DNA of 64,000 bases from positions 196,001 to 260,000 of the forward strand of contig OZ038468.1 in NCBI GenBank assembly GCA_964036295.1. Reading direction: 5' to 3'. Shown in pieces: positions 12,026 to 24,609 of this stretch (its first letter is position 1; every line of letters begins with the position of its first letter). Source of the stretch: Plumapathes pennacea. Its lineage: Eukaryota; Cnidaria; Anthozoa; Antipatharia; Myriopathidae. The translations under genes and the position numbers were made by a program. The notes beneath the pieces were generated by a model that had not been told where the DNA came from, did not search any database, and saw only the letters and a list, made by a program, of their open reading frames with translations.

Positions 12026-12931
12026 TGATACGGGGGAAAACTACTCGCTGTGGCTGCTCGGAGAGGTACCGGAGGATCAGGAACGGAGGCCCTTCTTCTC
12101 CCAACACCGATTTATTGACTTCAACTAGAGTTGCAAGTTGCCAACTCTAGAACTAACTGTAAAAACCTAATGACAAGGGTGTGCTTCGCCTTAAGTAGTG
12201 ATGCTTACGTAAATGACACTTTTGGCCGTCAATCACTACTACGAGCCAATGATAGACTAGCTTACGTCAGAACTTGACTACGAAGCAGCAGATGTTCAAT
12301 AACATACGCACTAAGGAAAAACCTTGACTTTAGATTTTTAAACTAGTTACGCGTAAACGGAATAAGCTAGATTCAAGAACAGTGGTAAAGTAAATTACGG
12401 GCTACTATCCAGTGTAAAAATTATAAAGTCTTAAGCAGTAAAAACCAGTAAAAGTACCTAACAACGAATATTAGAAAATCAACATTACGTAATGACGCTG
12501 TTCCAGGTAGGCTCCGCCTCTAAGGAGAGCCAGAACTTGGTCGTAAACAACTTAATGGGATTTTCACACTTTCCAGATTAAGTACAAGCTAAACAATAAG
12601 GTTAATTCCAGAAATGCAAATATACGCTAAACTCAGCCAGACTAATTCAAATAACGAACACTTACTAAGCTCTGGCCATTTGTGATTGGCCAAAAGGTAA
12701 AAGGTCATAAGTACTAAAAGTAACAGAACTATCTTTACTTAGTAGCAGGTGTATATTACAATGAAAACTCTACTTAACGTTTGGCTAAAGTGTAAATGGA
12801 AGTAAATAGTATTAGAATTACGCTGTGCTTTTAATCTAAATAATCGAGTGAGTCGCTAATAGATACCAAGTATTACCCAAAATATAACCCATAAATGTTA
12901 TAGGAAAATAGTGGAAATCTCTTCCGTAACA
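12026..12931. mobile_element. Solo LTR
   Basis: A 906-bp insertion beginning TGATACGGGGGAAAACTACT and ending CTTCCGTAACA, so it has TG...CA ends. It is flanked by CAAT on both sides (12,022-12,025 and 12,932-12,935). The undisrupted target is present in block 1 at about position 85-95 (GGGCACAATTATGCC). No internal gag or pol is present, which is what LTR-LTR recombination leaves. The junction bases are partly ambiguous because up to 7 bases match on both sides. Confidence 0.75.
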
Positions 12932-13056
12932 CAATTATGCCTTCGGCATGGTCAACGTTTACTGGGGGAACACATTTCCGGATGGGGGAACACATATCCT
13001 AGGAAATGTGTTCCGGGGGGAACACATTTCCTGTCACACCGGCAATGGTTGTTTCT

Positions 13057-13824
13057 CATCGCCAGAAATTTCAGACATCCGGTTGCGCCATCTCGGAAGA
13101 GGCATCAGGTTTCACGCTGACAGCCGCTCAAGAAATAACAAAGAAATGTATGGGATCTGATAATAAATTGCGCTTTTCGCTTAACTGAAGCACGTTCGTA
13201 AAAATGTCTGGGCAGCATTCGGAAGAGGGAAGCTTCCTAAACACAACAGTACAAAAAATATTTATCTCCGGTAAAATTCGATGTATACTTTTTTGAATTT
13301 AAAATTTCAGCCGACGTAAGAAGGGATTGATAGCAGAATACGCTCAAAACCGGCTACTGTCACTTTTTAAGCTGCATTTAATACAAGAACCTTGGGTAAA
13401 ACGCAAAATGTCTACCCCGTACCTGATTGTCGAAGGATTGAACATCTCCTGTGAAGCCTCAGTCAGTCCCCTGGAGCAAATTCGATGTGTACTTTTTGTG
13501 TTTGAATTTGCAGTTCACAGCCAGCCATGGCGAATACCTCCCGTGAAATACGCTGACTTCGGATGTTGATATTTTGGGCTGGGAAGCTCCAAATCGCATG
13601 ACAATTGCACCAAACGAAAGCTAATTTCAACTAGGTCGTTCAGCGGCACGTCTCCTAAACGTAGCAGTCTCTTTTTGAACCGGAGAAACCCATCCCTCTC
13701 CCACCCCACTGAGGCAAAATGCGTAACAATGTTGAATGTGTGAATGGCGCATGCTCATACCGCACGCCGCTGGGAAAGACCGGAAGCAATCGTGGACGCA
13801 AAATGTCCGGAATTTCTGGCGATG
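13057..13824. mobile_element. 768-bp non-autonomous inverted-repeat element, copy 1
   Basis: The ends are inverted repeats: CATCGCCAGAAATTTCAGAC on the left and AATTTCTGGCGATG on the right, with weaker similarity for about 25 bp. It is inserted in the satellite; the empty site is at about 206-212 in block 1 (GTTTCTTATGCGAAG). At most one base is duplicated at the target. No protein-coding gene is convincing inside; an 80-codon frame lacks an ATG. A second copy of identical length is at 16,177. Confidence 0.85.
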
Positions 13825-14660
13825 TTATGCGAAGTTTGAAGTCTTGTTATTCGCAGATCGACTTAAATTTAATCATACGTTGCACATCAGCACATTTCTC
13901 TAACATATAGAAACGTTCCCTTAAACTTTAATGCGATTCTTATGATTGCCCGAGACTATACATTGTTTTAACTAAAGGCCAAAAAAATTCATTTATCTCT
14001 AGATTTCACCGGCAATGGCTGTTTCTTATGCGAAGTTTGAAGTCTTGTTACTCGCAGATTGATTTAAATTTAATCATAACTTTCATATCAGCACATTTCT
14101 CTAACATACAGAAACATTCCCTGCAACTTTCCTGCGATTGTAATGATTGGCCGAGGCTATACAACCTTTTTACTAAGGGCCAAAAAATTCATTTATCTCT
14201 AAATTTGACCGGAAATGGCGGTTTGTTGTGCGAAGTTTGAAGTCTTGTCACTCGCAAATCGTTTTAGATATAACCATAAATTGCACATCAGCACATTAAT
14301 TATCAAACATAAAGAAAGAGTCCTTGAAACTTTCATGCGATTCTAACGATGGGCCGATAATACATCGTTTTTACTATGGGCGCCCAAAACATTCCATAAA
14401 TTTGCCCGAAAAGGACGGTTTGTTCTGCGATGTTTGAAGTCTTGTTACTCGCACATCGACTTAGATATATAGAGGATATTACACGGCGGCGCGAAGATAT
14501 GAGACTATAAATTGTTTTTACTATGGGCCAAAAAATTCATTTATCCCTAAAATTGGCCGGAAATGGCGGTTTGTTATGCGAAGTTTGAAGTCTTGTTACT
14601 CGCAGATCGATTTAGATATAACCATAAATTGCACATCAGCACATTTCTAACATAGAAAAT
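13825..14660. repeat. Satellite array in block 2
   Basis: Continuation of the ~200-bp satellite after the 768-bp element, matching block 1 at 212-1,640 with the internal deletion at 14,502/14,503. That deletion joins a MITE stub directly to satellite sequence. Confidence 0.85.
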
Positions 14661-15407
14661 TTTGTGAGATACTTCGAGTGGGTGACCACTGGCGATTAGA
14701 TTGCATTCAACATAATGAACGGAGAGGGGGGCGGGGTGGGGGGTGGGGTGGGGATATGTGTCCCTTTACTTCCGCAGTTTTTGCTACTCCCCACTGCTAC
14801 TACCGAACGAATTTTGCCTGAAAATGAACGGGAACGAACGGGAACGAACTGAAATGAACGGGAACGCTGCGACACGTTTATACGTCGCACAGTCGCAAAA
14901 TTATAACACACATCCAACGATCTAAAGATCCCTCCATCACTCTCGGAGTGAAGGGTTTCAAGTGATGAAAGTCCAAAGTAGTGCATTATTTCTCCATTCC
15001 ACTTCGATTATTTGATTCGAAGTTTAGGTATTTCACCTACTACATGCTCAAAAAGCTGCGAGCTTTTCGCAGCAAAACACTTCTCAATTAACGGATGACC
15101 TATTTGGCAATACTAGAGCAGCGTCAGTAGGGGTCTTGCTTTATCACAGGAACCAGGAAACACCACAACAGAAGACAGCAGATTCTGTGTGCGGCAGACA
15201 TTTTGTAAGTGTTTGTTTAAAGAATACTTCGTGTAAGCGAATACAAAAGACTTTGAAACTAATCAATCAGGAAGTGCCCTTTGGACACAGTTAGCCAATC
15301 AGCATTAAAGTACTTGCAAACAAGAAAGCAACCGCTTCCAATAAATTGGTTTTATAAAATAGTTATGATACTACACCCGTTCTGATTGGCTAAAATACAA
15401 TGTTAGA

Positions 15408-15640
15408 CCTGGTTCGACTTGGTTCGACTTGGTATGACTTGGTTCGACTTGGCTTGACTTAGTTCAACTTGGTTCGACCAGTTGGCTCGACTTGGTTCGA
15501 CTTTGTTCGACCAGTTGGTTCGACTTGGTTCGACTTTGTTCGACCAGTTGGTTCGACTTGGTTCGACTTGGTTCGACCAGTTGGTTCGACTTTGGTTCGA
15601 CTTGGTTCGACTTTGTTCGACTTTGTTCGACTTGGGAGCA
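15408..15640. repeat. 10-bp minisatellite, block 2
   Basis: Longest of the three arrays of the GGTTCGACTT unit (about 230 bp against about 94 bp in block 1). All six frames are open over parts of it because the unit has few stops. These are not genes. Confidence 0.85.
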
Positions 15641-15876
15641 CCATTTGACCACCTGCACGTGCAGTGATTTTTCAAACTCAAAACCCGGCTTGAGTTGGCT
15701 CGACTTGGAAGACTAGCCCGTTTGGCCAGGGCAAGGACTTCTAATCCTGCAACATTCTTATGCTTATCTGGGGTATGACGTAACCAGCCTTGTCGTACTG
15801 CATTTGATTCAGTGGTATGTAGGACGATTCATCTTTGGAATTGTTACGCGTTGTCATGTTGCTTGCTGAGACACTA

Positions 15877-15915
<39 letters not shown>

Positions 15916-16078
15916 AACGCGAGCAGTCGATGATATGAACTACAATCGTGAACACAATGTTAACCCTCGCTCCAAGTTCATACAACAAATTCTTCCAACC
16001 TCTTAAGAACAAAACGTACGAGTAACCGGTAGTGAGAGTTGATAACTCAATCACCAAGTTCATTATACTGTGAAATAT

Positions 16079-17178
16079 AGAGCGCCTTTTGGATGACTGT
16101 CGACAACCAAAACCAAAGCAATCACAGAGCCAATCAGTAAGGCGAGCAAACCCTCTTACGCCCAATTAGAAGTACGCATCGCCAGAAATTTCAGACATCC
16201 GGTTGCGCCATCTCGGAAGAGGCATCAGGTTTCACGCTGACAGCCGCTCAAGAAATAACAAAGAAATGTATGGGATCTGATACTAAATTGCGCTTTTCGC
16301 TTAACTGAAGTACGTTCGTAAAAATGTCTGGGCAGCATTCGGAAGAGGAAAGCTTCCTAAACACAACAGTACAAAAAATATTTATCTCCGGTAAAATTTG
16401 ATGTGTACTTTTTTGAATTTAAAATTTCGGCCGACGTAAGAAGGGATTGATAGCAGAATACGCTCAAAACCGGCTACTGTCACTTTTTAGGCTGCATTTA
16501 ATACAAGAACCTTGGGTACAACGCAAAATGTCTACCCCGTACCTGATTGTCGAAGGATTGAACATCTCCTGTGAAGCCTCAGTCAGTCCCCTGGAGCAAA
16601 TTCGATGTGTACTTTTTGTGTTTGAATTTTCAGTTCACAGCCAGCCATGGCGAATACCTCCCGTGAAATATGCTGACTTCGGATGTTGATATTTTGGGCT
16701 GGGAAGCTCCAAATCGCATGAAAATTGCACCAAACGAAAGCTAATTTCAACTAGGTCGTTCAGCGGCACGTCTCCTGAACGTAGCAGTCTCTTTTCGAAC
16801 CGGAGAAACCCATCCCTCCCCCACCCCACTGAGGCAAAGTACGTAACAATGTTGAATGCGTGAATGGCGCATGCTCATACCGCACGCCGCTGGGAAAGAC
16901 CGGAAGCAATCGTGGACACAAAATGTCCGGAATTTCTGGCGATGAGCTAAACCAAAACCAAAACCAAGTAATTGCGATTGGTTTTTCTAGCTAATAAGCA
17001 GTGCGAGGACACGCCATCGCCACTTGCTTGATAAGTCGCAACCAGGTTTTGCTTTTGCTCTTGATTGGCTAAAAATGTTGCTGAACTTGTTTGGACCAAT
17101 CGGAAAGCGTAGCAAACGCAAAACCTAAAGCGATCACACGATTACTTTCGACTGTCATCCGAAAACGGCTCGAAAAGT
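16079..17178. mobile_element. MITE with GAGCCGTTTTCGG-type ends, split by the 768-bp element
   Basis: The left end (about 16,079) reads GCCTTTTGGATGACTGTCG and the right end (about 17,178) CGACTGTCATCCGAAAACGG, which are inverted. The 768-bp element lies in its middle. The uninterrupted block 3 copy is at about 26,600-26,933, and an independent copy is at about 47,270-47,592 downstream of the first GPCR of the tandem set. Confidence 0.65.
16177..16944. mobile_element. 768-bp non-autonomous inverted-repeat element, copy 2
   Basis: Same length and same ends as copy 1, with few substitutions. The empty site is in block 3 at about 26,690-26,700 (GAAGTACGAGCTAAACC). The junctions leave no target duplication longer than one base. 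Confidence 0.85.
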
Positions 17179-17199
17179 TGATAATTCTTGGGAGTGAAT

Positions 17200-20100
17200 G
17201 TATCTGCTCCGGTTTCCCCCCCTTCCCCGTTCCTTACAACTTTGAAAGGGGGGATGTTCAGTTTTTGCGTTTGCTACGCTTTCGTATTGGTCCAAACAAG
17301 TTTAGTAGCACTCTAGTCAATCAAGAACAAAAACCCAAACCTGATTGTGCCGATATTCTCACGCTTTAGCAGCAAGTGGCGATACCGTTTCTTTGCACTA
17401 CTAATAATTAAGAGCGGCTCTCTGTAAATATCGAGAATCGGGCGCCAACTGCCAAATTTCGAAATTCATTTTATTTTATCCAAAGAACCTCTTTGGTGAA
17501 CTGTCTTCGAAAATAATATTCAAAAGTTCAACTGCCTTTTCGTTTTGACAAAATCGCGAATAGTCTAAAATGCCCTCTCGACCCCTCGAACCGACATGAA
17601 AATGGTGGATATTGAACAATCTGGCCATCGCAACTCGTCAGTAATTCAAAGTACCTCTTCTTCTTTCTAAAGCACCTAAAATAACTATGGAAACTTGAAC
17701 TTGTGGTAGTGTTTCGATTTTTCAAAAAGACCAAGGTAAAACCTCCGAGCGGCAGGTCAAATTTTAGCCAATTTTAATTTCACCAGTAACATTTGGTACC
17801 TGTCGTTGGAGCAAAAACCCAACGTCAACTGAACAAATAAACATTTAAATTTCTTGTCTCAAAAGGTTTTCCGCGGCCCGCAAAAAGCCTCGCGTTGAGA
17901 AACATAAACAGTGAGGGTAGTTTGACACAATCGGTACTGGATGCGGGAAATGGCTTCGGCTAAAACGAGGCATTAAGTAGGTACACAGATGAGAAAATTA
18001 TCAAACGCTTGACAATTTAAAACTCGATTTGCTATATTCTTTTCCATTGTGTGACTTAGAGTGTCATTTTCGCAGAAAATGGCGATATTGTGATGAATAA
18101 TGAGCACTGATAAGAACCGACGCGGGTGCGGATCAGATTACATTTTCCGGAATTCAAGAAATTCTTAATACAGAAAGTTTCAACAGTACCACTGCAGTAA
18201 AAGCTGGTGTATATTACCAAGTATTTCCACTACAAGCCATAAGAGTGACTGGGTGGAGTTAAATCAAAAGCTACAGCACGACTTTCAGAAAGATTTTAGT
18301 GAGTTATATACAATAATCCACTTACCGCGGTCAACATAACATCTAATTTGCCAACACCAGCTAACAGTAATACGTACTTGCAAACCAAAATCCTTGCTTT
18401 ACAATTGGAAAGAGCCTATTATATCAAGACACGAAAGCCCTTTAACAGATATTTGATGTTCTCGTGACCAGTTCGATGTCCCGCAACCCAAGTGGTGGTA
18501 GTAAATCGACATTCGCTTTAGCATTTCAGTGCTGTTACCGTAAAATGTTTGATGGGGGTTTGATCACTGTTTAAACCTTCGCTATTAATTTAAATTATAA
18601 TCGTCGACTTCATGTGAGATCCTATAGTTGTGTTTTGCTGACCCGCTACATATTAAGGCCTTTTATACGAGAGAAAATACAGACGCCGCGGCTCACATAA
18701 GACTTGCACGTACTATAAATGGCACGCAATCCACACGTTCACGGCTAACACAAGACGCAGCAGTATCCTGGCCTAGGGATTTTGAGCCACGGCTTATACT
18801 TCAGTCGTGAAACCGTAAATCATTTATACGAGCAGTTCGCGTCTTGTGAAAGCCGTACTCGTGTGAATGGGTCTGCACGTCTTATGTAAGCCGCGGCTTA
18901 TTTTCTCTCGTATGAACGGCCTTATGTCTCCTTTTTGACAAGTATTCATGCAATAGTTTTATCACGTTTATGCCTACTCACTTAATATGTTCGACTTTTC
19001 CCGTGAAATAATTAGTGCATCTCTGGCTAGTCATTCTCGGTGAATTTTTTGAAGTATTTGAAGCACTTTGATCTGATCTTCGACAGGCATTTGCAGTGGA
19101 CATTTTAGGAGAGTGAGTGTAGTGAGCGAGTGCAGCTGACGTGTTCCTTCAGCCAGTGTTTGCTTTAGTCTCAACTTAAAAAAAAAATCCTAAGGCTGAT
19201 CTGTAATACACGATGTAGGTTCAATGCTCATAATTGAGCAATCCATTCCAGTGTGAGTACTGATTGACTGCAGCAGTGAAAGAGACAACTCGAGAACATG
19301 CAACGTGCACTATTTACATGTGCGCGTCCAACCAGACATTCAGTTCTGTAATATCTTAAAGTCTGTTTAGAGGTTTGTAAGCTTCGGGGGATGGGGGCAA
19401 TTCGTATTTGATGGGCTGTACGGATGGGGAGGCTCTGCCCGAATTGGCGGGTTCTTTTTAATCAAGCCTCAGGTCATAACTTAATTTTGTACTTCAAAGG
19501 GTCGGTAAGAATGTCTGGACAAAGAAAAATCGTATTGGCATCTTCTAGAGTTTCTAACAATCATGTCCCCACTGAAGGATTCGTAAATATCGTGTTGCTG
19601 AGTTGTCGCTTGCGGTTTTTCCTGAGCTTCTTTCTGTTCAAAGGTATGAAAGGTTGGGGGGGGGGGGGGGGGGGGATGTTTATAAGTATGGAAAAGAGTC
19701 ACTATGTCGACCCAGGATGGTAAGGGGTTGAAAGTCTCGGCGGAGCCTCTCCGTATCAAATTTATGATGCGAGGGCCTCTCCCTCTAACCTTTTTCCTAA
19801 ATCCAGATATGCCCTTATGTTTTGTTCCTGGCATACAGAAACGGCTCAGTAGATCCTAATGTTTAGTAGACGGCATCCTCTGGCTTATCTGGCCGGGTGA
19901 AAGGTTTCTGCGGCTGAGCAACAGACCACCGGCAGAATTGTTTCCGACAGCACTGATATGGAAATAAAATAGAACTGCTGATGACGTTTATTTTAGAACT
20001 CGGTCACGGGCCGGTTTGTTTTGCTTGCTGAGATGTTCTTTGGTGGATCTGCAAGACACGACTGTACGATTTCAAATAAAACCGCACTTCATGAACCAAT

Positions 20101-22700
20101 TCAACAGCAAAGGTTTTAAAGTCGAGATATTCAAACCGTTTCACGGTAACACTTGCTAAAAGCGAATGTTGACTAATTTACCACCAACATTTTGCGGGAC
20201 ATTTAAAAGTCACGCAAACGGCATCGAATTTCTGTTAAAGGGCTTTCGTGTGTTAAAATGACAAGCTCTTTCCAATTGTAAAGCAGGGATTTCAAGTTAC
20301 AAGTACGTATTACTGTTAGCTGGTGTTGGCAAATTAGATGTTATGTTGACCGCGGTAAGTGGATTATTGTGTATAACTCACTGAAATCTATCTGAAAGTC
20401 ATGCTGTAGCTTTTGATTTAACTCCACCCAGTCACTCTTATGGCTTGTAGTGGAAATACTTGGTAATATACACCTGCTTTTACTTCAGTGGTACTGTTGA
20501 AACTTTCTGTATTAAGAATTTCTTGAATTCCGGAAAATGTAATCTGATCCGCACCCGCGTCGGTTCTTATCAGTGCTCATTATTCATCACAACATCGCCG
20601 TTTTTCTACGAAAATGACACTCTAAATCACACAATGGAAAAGAACATAGCAAATTCAGTTTTAAATTGTCAAGCGTTTAATAATTTTCTTATCTGTGTAC
20701 CTACTTAATGCCTCGTTTTAGCCGAAGCCATTTCCCGCATCCAGTATCGATTGTGTCAAACTATCGAAACAAATGGACAGCTTCCTAAAGTTATTCTTCG
20801 TGTCTCCTTTATCCTTTCTGGTGTTTGGAAAATTTGTCAGAAAGTGACTGCAGTAATTGAAGACAAACAAAACCTAATCTTAACCCAAGGGTCAGGATCT
20901 GACAATTCGCTTCAGCAGGACGTGCGCTGCATTCTAATGAGATTCACGGATCGACTGGCTTTCTTTACGAATCGTGAATACATTAGACGACTTGTACGAA
21001 TCGATACTTCACTATTACGCCTCGTTACAAGCCGTGGTATTGGACATGCATGCGACGCATGCGATCTCCTAGTATAGTGTAATACTGTTTTCAGGAGTAA
21101 CCCATTAAAGCATAAAGCACGCGAAAAACGCACCGTGCGTGTGGCTACTGACAAACCCGGGGGTGGAGGGGAGGGGGGGGGGGGGGGGGGGGGGAGGTAC
21201 TCCCATAAGCCATAAGTATGTAAATACATAAGCCATATAGGTATGTGCCGCCCCAAAAGGTATCATTTTCAAGCTTTTTGGGTCTAAAATAAGGTTTCGA
21301 TTTTGCCTTTTTGGCCTGGGATAGGATATGATTTTAACATAAATGTGTCGCCGCGGACATTGCACGGCAAATGGAAAAAAAACACCGGGCGGTTGCAACA
21401 AAAAGAAAATCATTAATTTGAAGTCAGGTTTGATATAGTGTATACACTTGGAGTCAGGTCTAAAATAGGGTATGGAAAATCAGATAAAATAGGATAAAGG
21501 TTTTCAGGACCAAGCGACACCCCCCCCCCCCCCCCCCCCCCCCAATCCCCACGGGCTAAGGAATCTTCTGGACCCCTGCAGTTTGATTGACAGATAGCTT
21601 TTGTATAAATTCAAATTGTCTTCTGGTATATGAGGGAGGGTGCCTTCTTTCTCAGTTTTTGAAACTACCGACTAAACGTTACGGATCTTGTTGCTGTGAG
21701 TTCGCGGAGTTGTAGGTAAGTGACAGGGGCCCCGTTTATACGGATGCGTTTTCATAAGTTCACGTTTTCATTTTACTGAAACAGAACAAAATTATTGCGC
21801 CCACACGGCATCGTTTTCAGATGAACAACCATGAGAATTTATATAAATGGAAAACAACCGCTTTCAAATGTTTGCGTTTTTGCAGCAAAATTGACCGTCC
21901 ACACGAAAACAAATCTGGCGGGCGCTTTCAAAAGTTTGCGTTTTCAGCGAAGTTGACCATCCACAAAAATACGATGGAGTTGCGTTTTCAAAAGTTTGCG
22001 TTTTCGGCGAATTCGATGCATCAGCATCGTTTTCATCGTATTCGTGTGGACGGGACATAAGAACGCAGCTCTACTAAACTCTACAACTCAACCCAACTCT
22101 AACAACTCAACCCAACTCTAACAACTCAACCCAACTCTAACAACTCAAGCATCCGTGCAGAAACAGCCTTTCGTGTTCGATCCAATCGCCTCTATTCAAA
22201 TTTAATCTTATTTCGAATATGCATACATATAGTGAAATAACAGTTCGACTTTTGTGAAAAAGCAACCAATCATTCATGCTGGAATTAGCAGATGCTTCTG
22301 GATGCTCGCAACAAATTCATAATAAGAACGTTGGGACTTTAGGCTGTGGTCTTTTCAAGAAACCACTTTGAGAAACGGCCCTAGCGATTCGATAACCGAA
22401 ATACCTTCATGGTGGATATTCCAGCTTCAAAGCGACTTTGTAATTGAATTAACCTGTTGCGACATACGATTTGTATACGATTCCTATTTCAAGCCTTATT
22501 GACAAGAGGTAGAAAGGTAGAAAGCGGTCACACCACTAAAGTCCCGAAACCCGTTCTAAGTAAACAAAATATAGCAATTAGACAACGCGCCCAGACACAT
22601 CATACCTGTGGTGATTTTGCGAGTCTATTTTGCAACACTATTTTGTAGGCCCCGGGGCAAACTCCACTGCAAACAATGAAGCTAATTTTTTCAACTGTTT
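17200..22700. other. Non-coding part of block 2
   Basis: It parallels 2,650-8,170 of block 1. It holds the second large inverted repeat (about 17,914-18,560 and 20,110-20,765), the nested MITE (about 18,655-18,925), poly-G at 19,657-19,674, the G/C-ended MITE (about 21,165-21,545), and the GCGTTTTC-type repeat (about 21,728-22,058). A short 19-bp tandem repeat of ACAACTCAACCCAACTCTA at about 22,080-22,148 is expanded against block 1. I see no gene. Confidence 0.6.
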
Positions 22701-22724
22701 TTTTTTCCCCTTAGTAGCTGAACC

Positions 22725-24124
22725 ATGACGGCAAGCATGTTTCCACTGGCTTTGTTACTTTTTGTCTGCGTTGCTTGGAAAACTGGTAAGCACACGCAAT
22801 GTACTATTTCAGTATTTTGTCAATATTAGGCTCGTTCAGACGCCGATCTTTTCATGAGCCGAACCTCATACATTTAACTAAGTACATGAAAATTTCGGCG
22901 TCTGAATCAATTAAGAACGGCTGATTAATTTGGAACAGCTCAGCCGTTCTTTTCGCCTGGACCAGCCGGGAATTACGGCTTTGGAGCGACTCTGATTCAG
23001 GCGCCGAACTTTTCGTGAGTCGAATCTAATACATAAATTATTATAATGTATTTTAATGTGTTTTAATGTGTTTGTTAAGCAGTTCAATTAAGTTCGGCCG
23101 AATAAGTACGGGTCTGAATCATTAGGCGAAATTAAGTAATTTGGGTCGGCCCAAATTCAAATTAAGTTCGGCTCATGAAAAGATCGGCGTCTGAACTGGG
23201 CCTAAGCAGCTCTGTGTCACTGTATTAACGCATAAATATAAGCGTGTGTCTCTCTATATCTGTGTCTAACGTGTCTATATAGAATAATTATGCGTGGTAA
23301 TAGAGCCTTAGATTCTGTAAATTCATTTTTCCATATCAACGCTCGGTAAAGTTGTCTCGGGTGGGAGGGTTGTCTCGGATACCCGGGACAACTTTTCTCC
23401 ATATAACCAGGGCCTGAGACAGAGGCCAGTAATGTCGAATGTATATTGATGCAATAAAGACAAAATAAAATGTCGTATTGATGCAAAAACCGAATTAGAC
23501 TTAACTTTGAAAACGTTTGAAATACTGGAACCTTTAAGGCATGATCACACGGATTCAATAAACTCTCAGGGAGTATAAAACAACAGCAGTATACACGGCT
23601 TATTTTATTATACTTATTTTTTTGTTTATTTAGCAACTGCTCCCTTGAATGTATGCTACGGGTGCAAGGCTGGATTATCTGCAAAAGAGTGCAATAACAC
23701 AGCCACCCTCATCAATTGTGCGTTCGGTTTTCCCGAGTGTTTCTCCCTGAGTGCATACTTTGTTAACGGCAGTTCGACCACTCTTATCGGAATGAAGGGT
23801 TGTCGCAATTTCACCCAAGACAGCAAGTGCAATAAGACCTGTTCCACTGTCAATGGAACACTTGGTAATGCTCACTTTTCAAGTTGCAGTACTGAATGCT
23901 GTATCTCTGACGGCTGCAACACTGGCTACCCATATCTCGCGCCACTTCCAACAGCTGCCAGCCCACTTTCAACAACTGCCGGTCCAACTACAGAAAAAAA
24001 TTCAACCAATAATACCACGGGTCCAAAAGTGGAGCCGACATCCAAGGCCAGCCACCCTTCAGGAAACCTGTTCGTGTTCATCACCGCCTTCAGTGTGCTG
24101 CTTGGCCTGGCAACACAGAAATGA
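22725..24124 (+). CDS. Ly6/uPAR-like GPI-anchored protein, copy 2
   Basis: Two exons, 22,725-22,785 and 23,634-24,124, with the same phase-1 GT-AG intron as copy 1, encode 183 aa. The signal peptide is almost identical (MTASMFPLALLLFVCVAWKT). The Ly6/uPAR domain keeps ten cysteines, starting CYGC and ending ECC-x4-GC. The Ser/Thr stalk and the C-terminal GPI signal (LFVFITAFSVLLGLATQK) match copy 1. The domain is two residues shorter before the first cysteine, and the loops differ at many positions (for example TLINCAFGFPEC against TNITCPQDFTEC), while the stalk and intron are much closer. A possible AATAAA is at 24,602-24,607. The product should sit at the cell surface by a GPI anchor; its ligand is unknown. 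Confidence 0.88.
22826..23205. mobile_element. MITE in the intron of Ly6-like copy 2
   Basis: Orthologous to the element at 8,293-8,674, with the same TTAGGC...CCTAA inverted ends. It predates the block duplication. Confidence 0.75.
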
Positions 24125-24609
24125 AGATAACGAGAGCGACCGCATGTGTACTTTGCTTTCATTTGTCGGGTTTTGCGTAATTTTAGAGTCGGGTGTGCAA
24201 TAGTTCAGTTAAAAACACGAGGTTATGTAATATTTTGGTAGCTATCCTATGCTCAGTATCAACAGGATCAAAGTTAAGCCTTTCACTTCCAAGAGTGATC
24301 AACTTCAAATTTCTCTTTCCAGTCTCGCACCAGAGATATATCATAGAGTATGGAGAACTTGGCGTTTGATACACAGCTCGAATAGAAGCTGATTAAGATA
24401 TCGATTCTCACTTCAGCACTCACACATTTTCCTCTTAAAAAGTTAGGAGAATCTGCATTTTGAGCTTGGTAGTGTAATTAGTGTGGCATATACCTCTGAT
24501 GTGGAACTTTTTCCGTTAAACAGTAATTAGGTTTTATGATTGGCAAAGCTTGTTCGTTATACCTTAGTTCTTTCTTGATACCTTGTGTCGGCTTCTTTAT
24601 CAATAAACG

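Larger units (their letters stand above)
11936..24590. repeat. Segmental duplication, block 2
   Basis: Second copy of block 1. Relative to block 1 it carries a solo LTR (12,026-12,931) and two 768-bp elements (13,057-13,824 and 16,177-16,944). It has a deletion at about 14,502 that removed the bulk of the TATATAG-type MITE, and it keeps about 870 bp after the minisatellite that block 1 lost. Gene content is one Ly6-like gene. Confidence 0.9.

Noticed and set aside
15403-15716. Open frames of repeated SNQVEPSRTK-type or STLFDQLVRLG-type peptides in several frames
   Set aside because: They come from the 10-bp minisatellite, are open on both strands, and have no start context or conservation of one frame.
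13327-16689. An 80-codon frame present in both 768-bp elements (RLLSLFKLHLIQEPWV region)
   Set aside because: It starts at TTG, not ATG, and is conserved only because the whole element is; it has no transposase features.
4027-18810. Open frames that are conserved between blocks 1 and 2 (for example CFADPLHIK and GRLCPNWRVLF frames)
   Set aside because: Conservation equals that of surrounding DNA in a recent duplication, frames are short and cross MITE ends, and most lack ATG starts.
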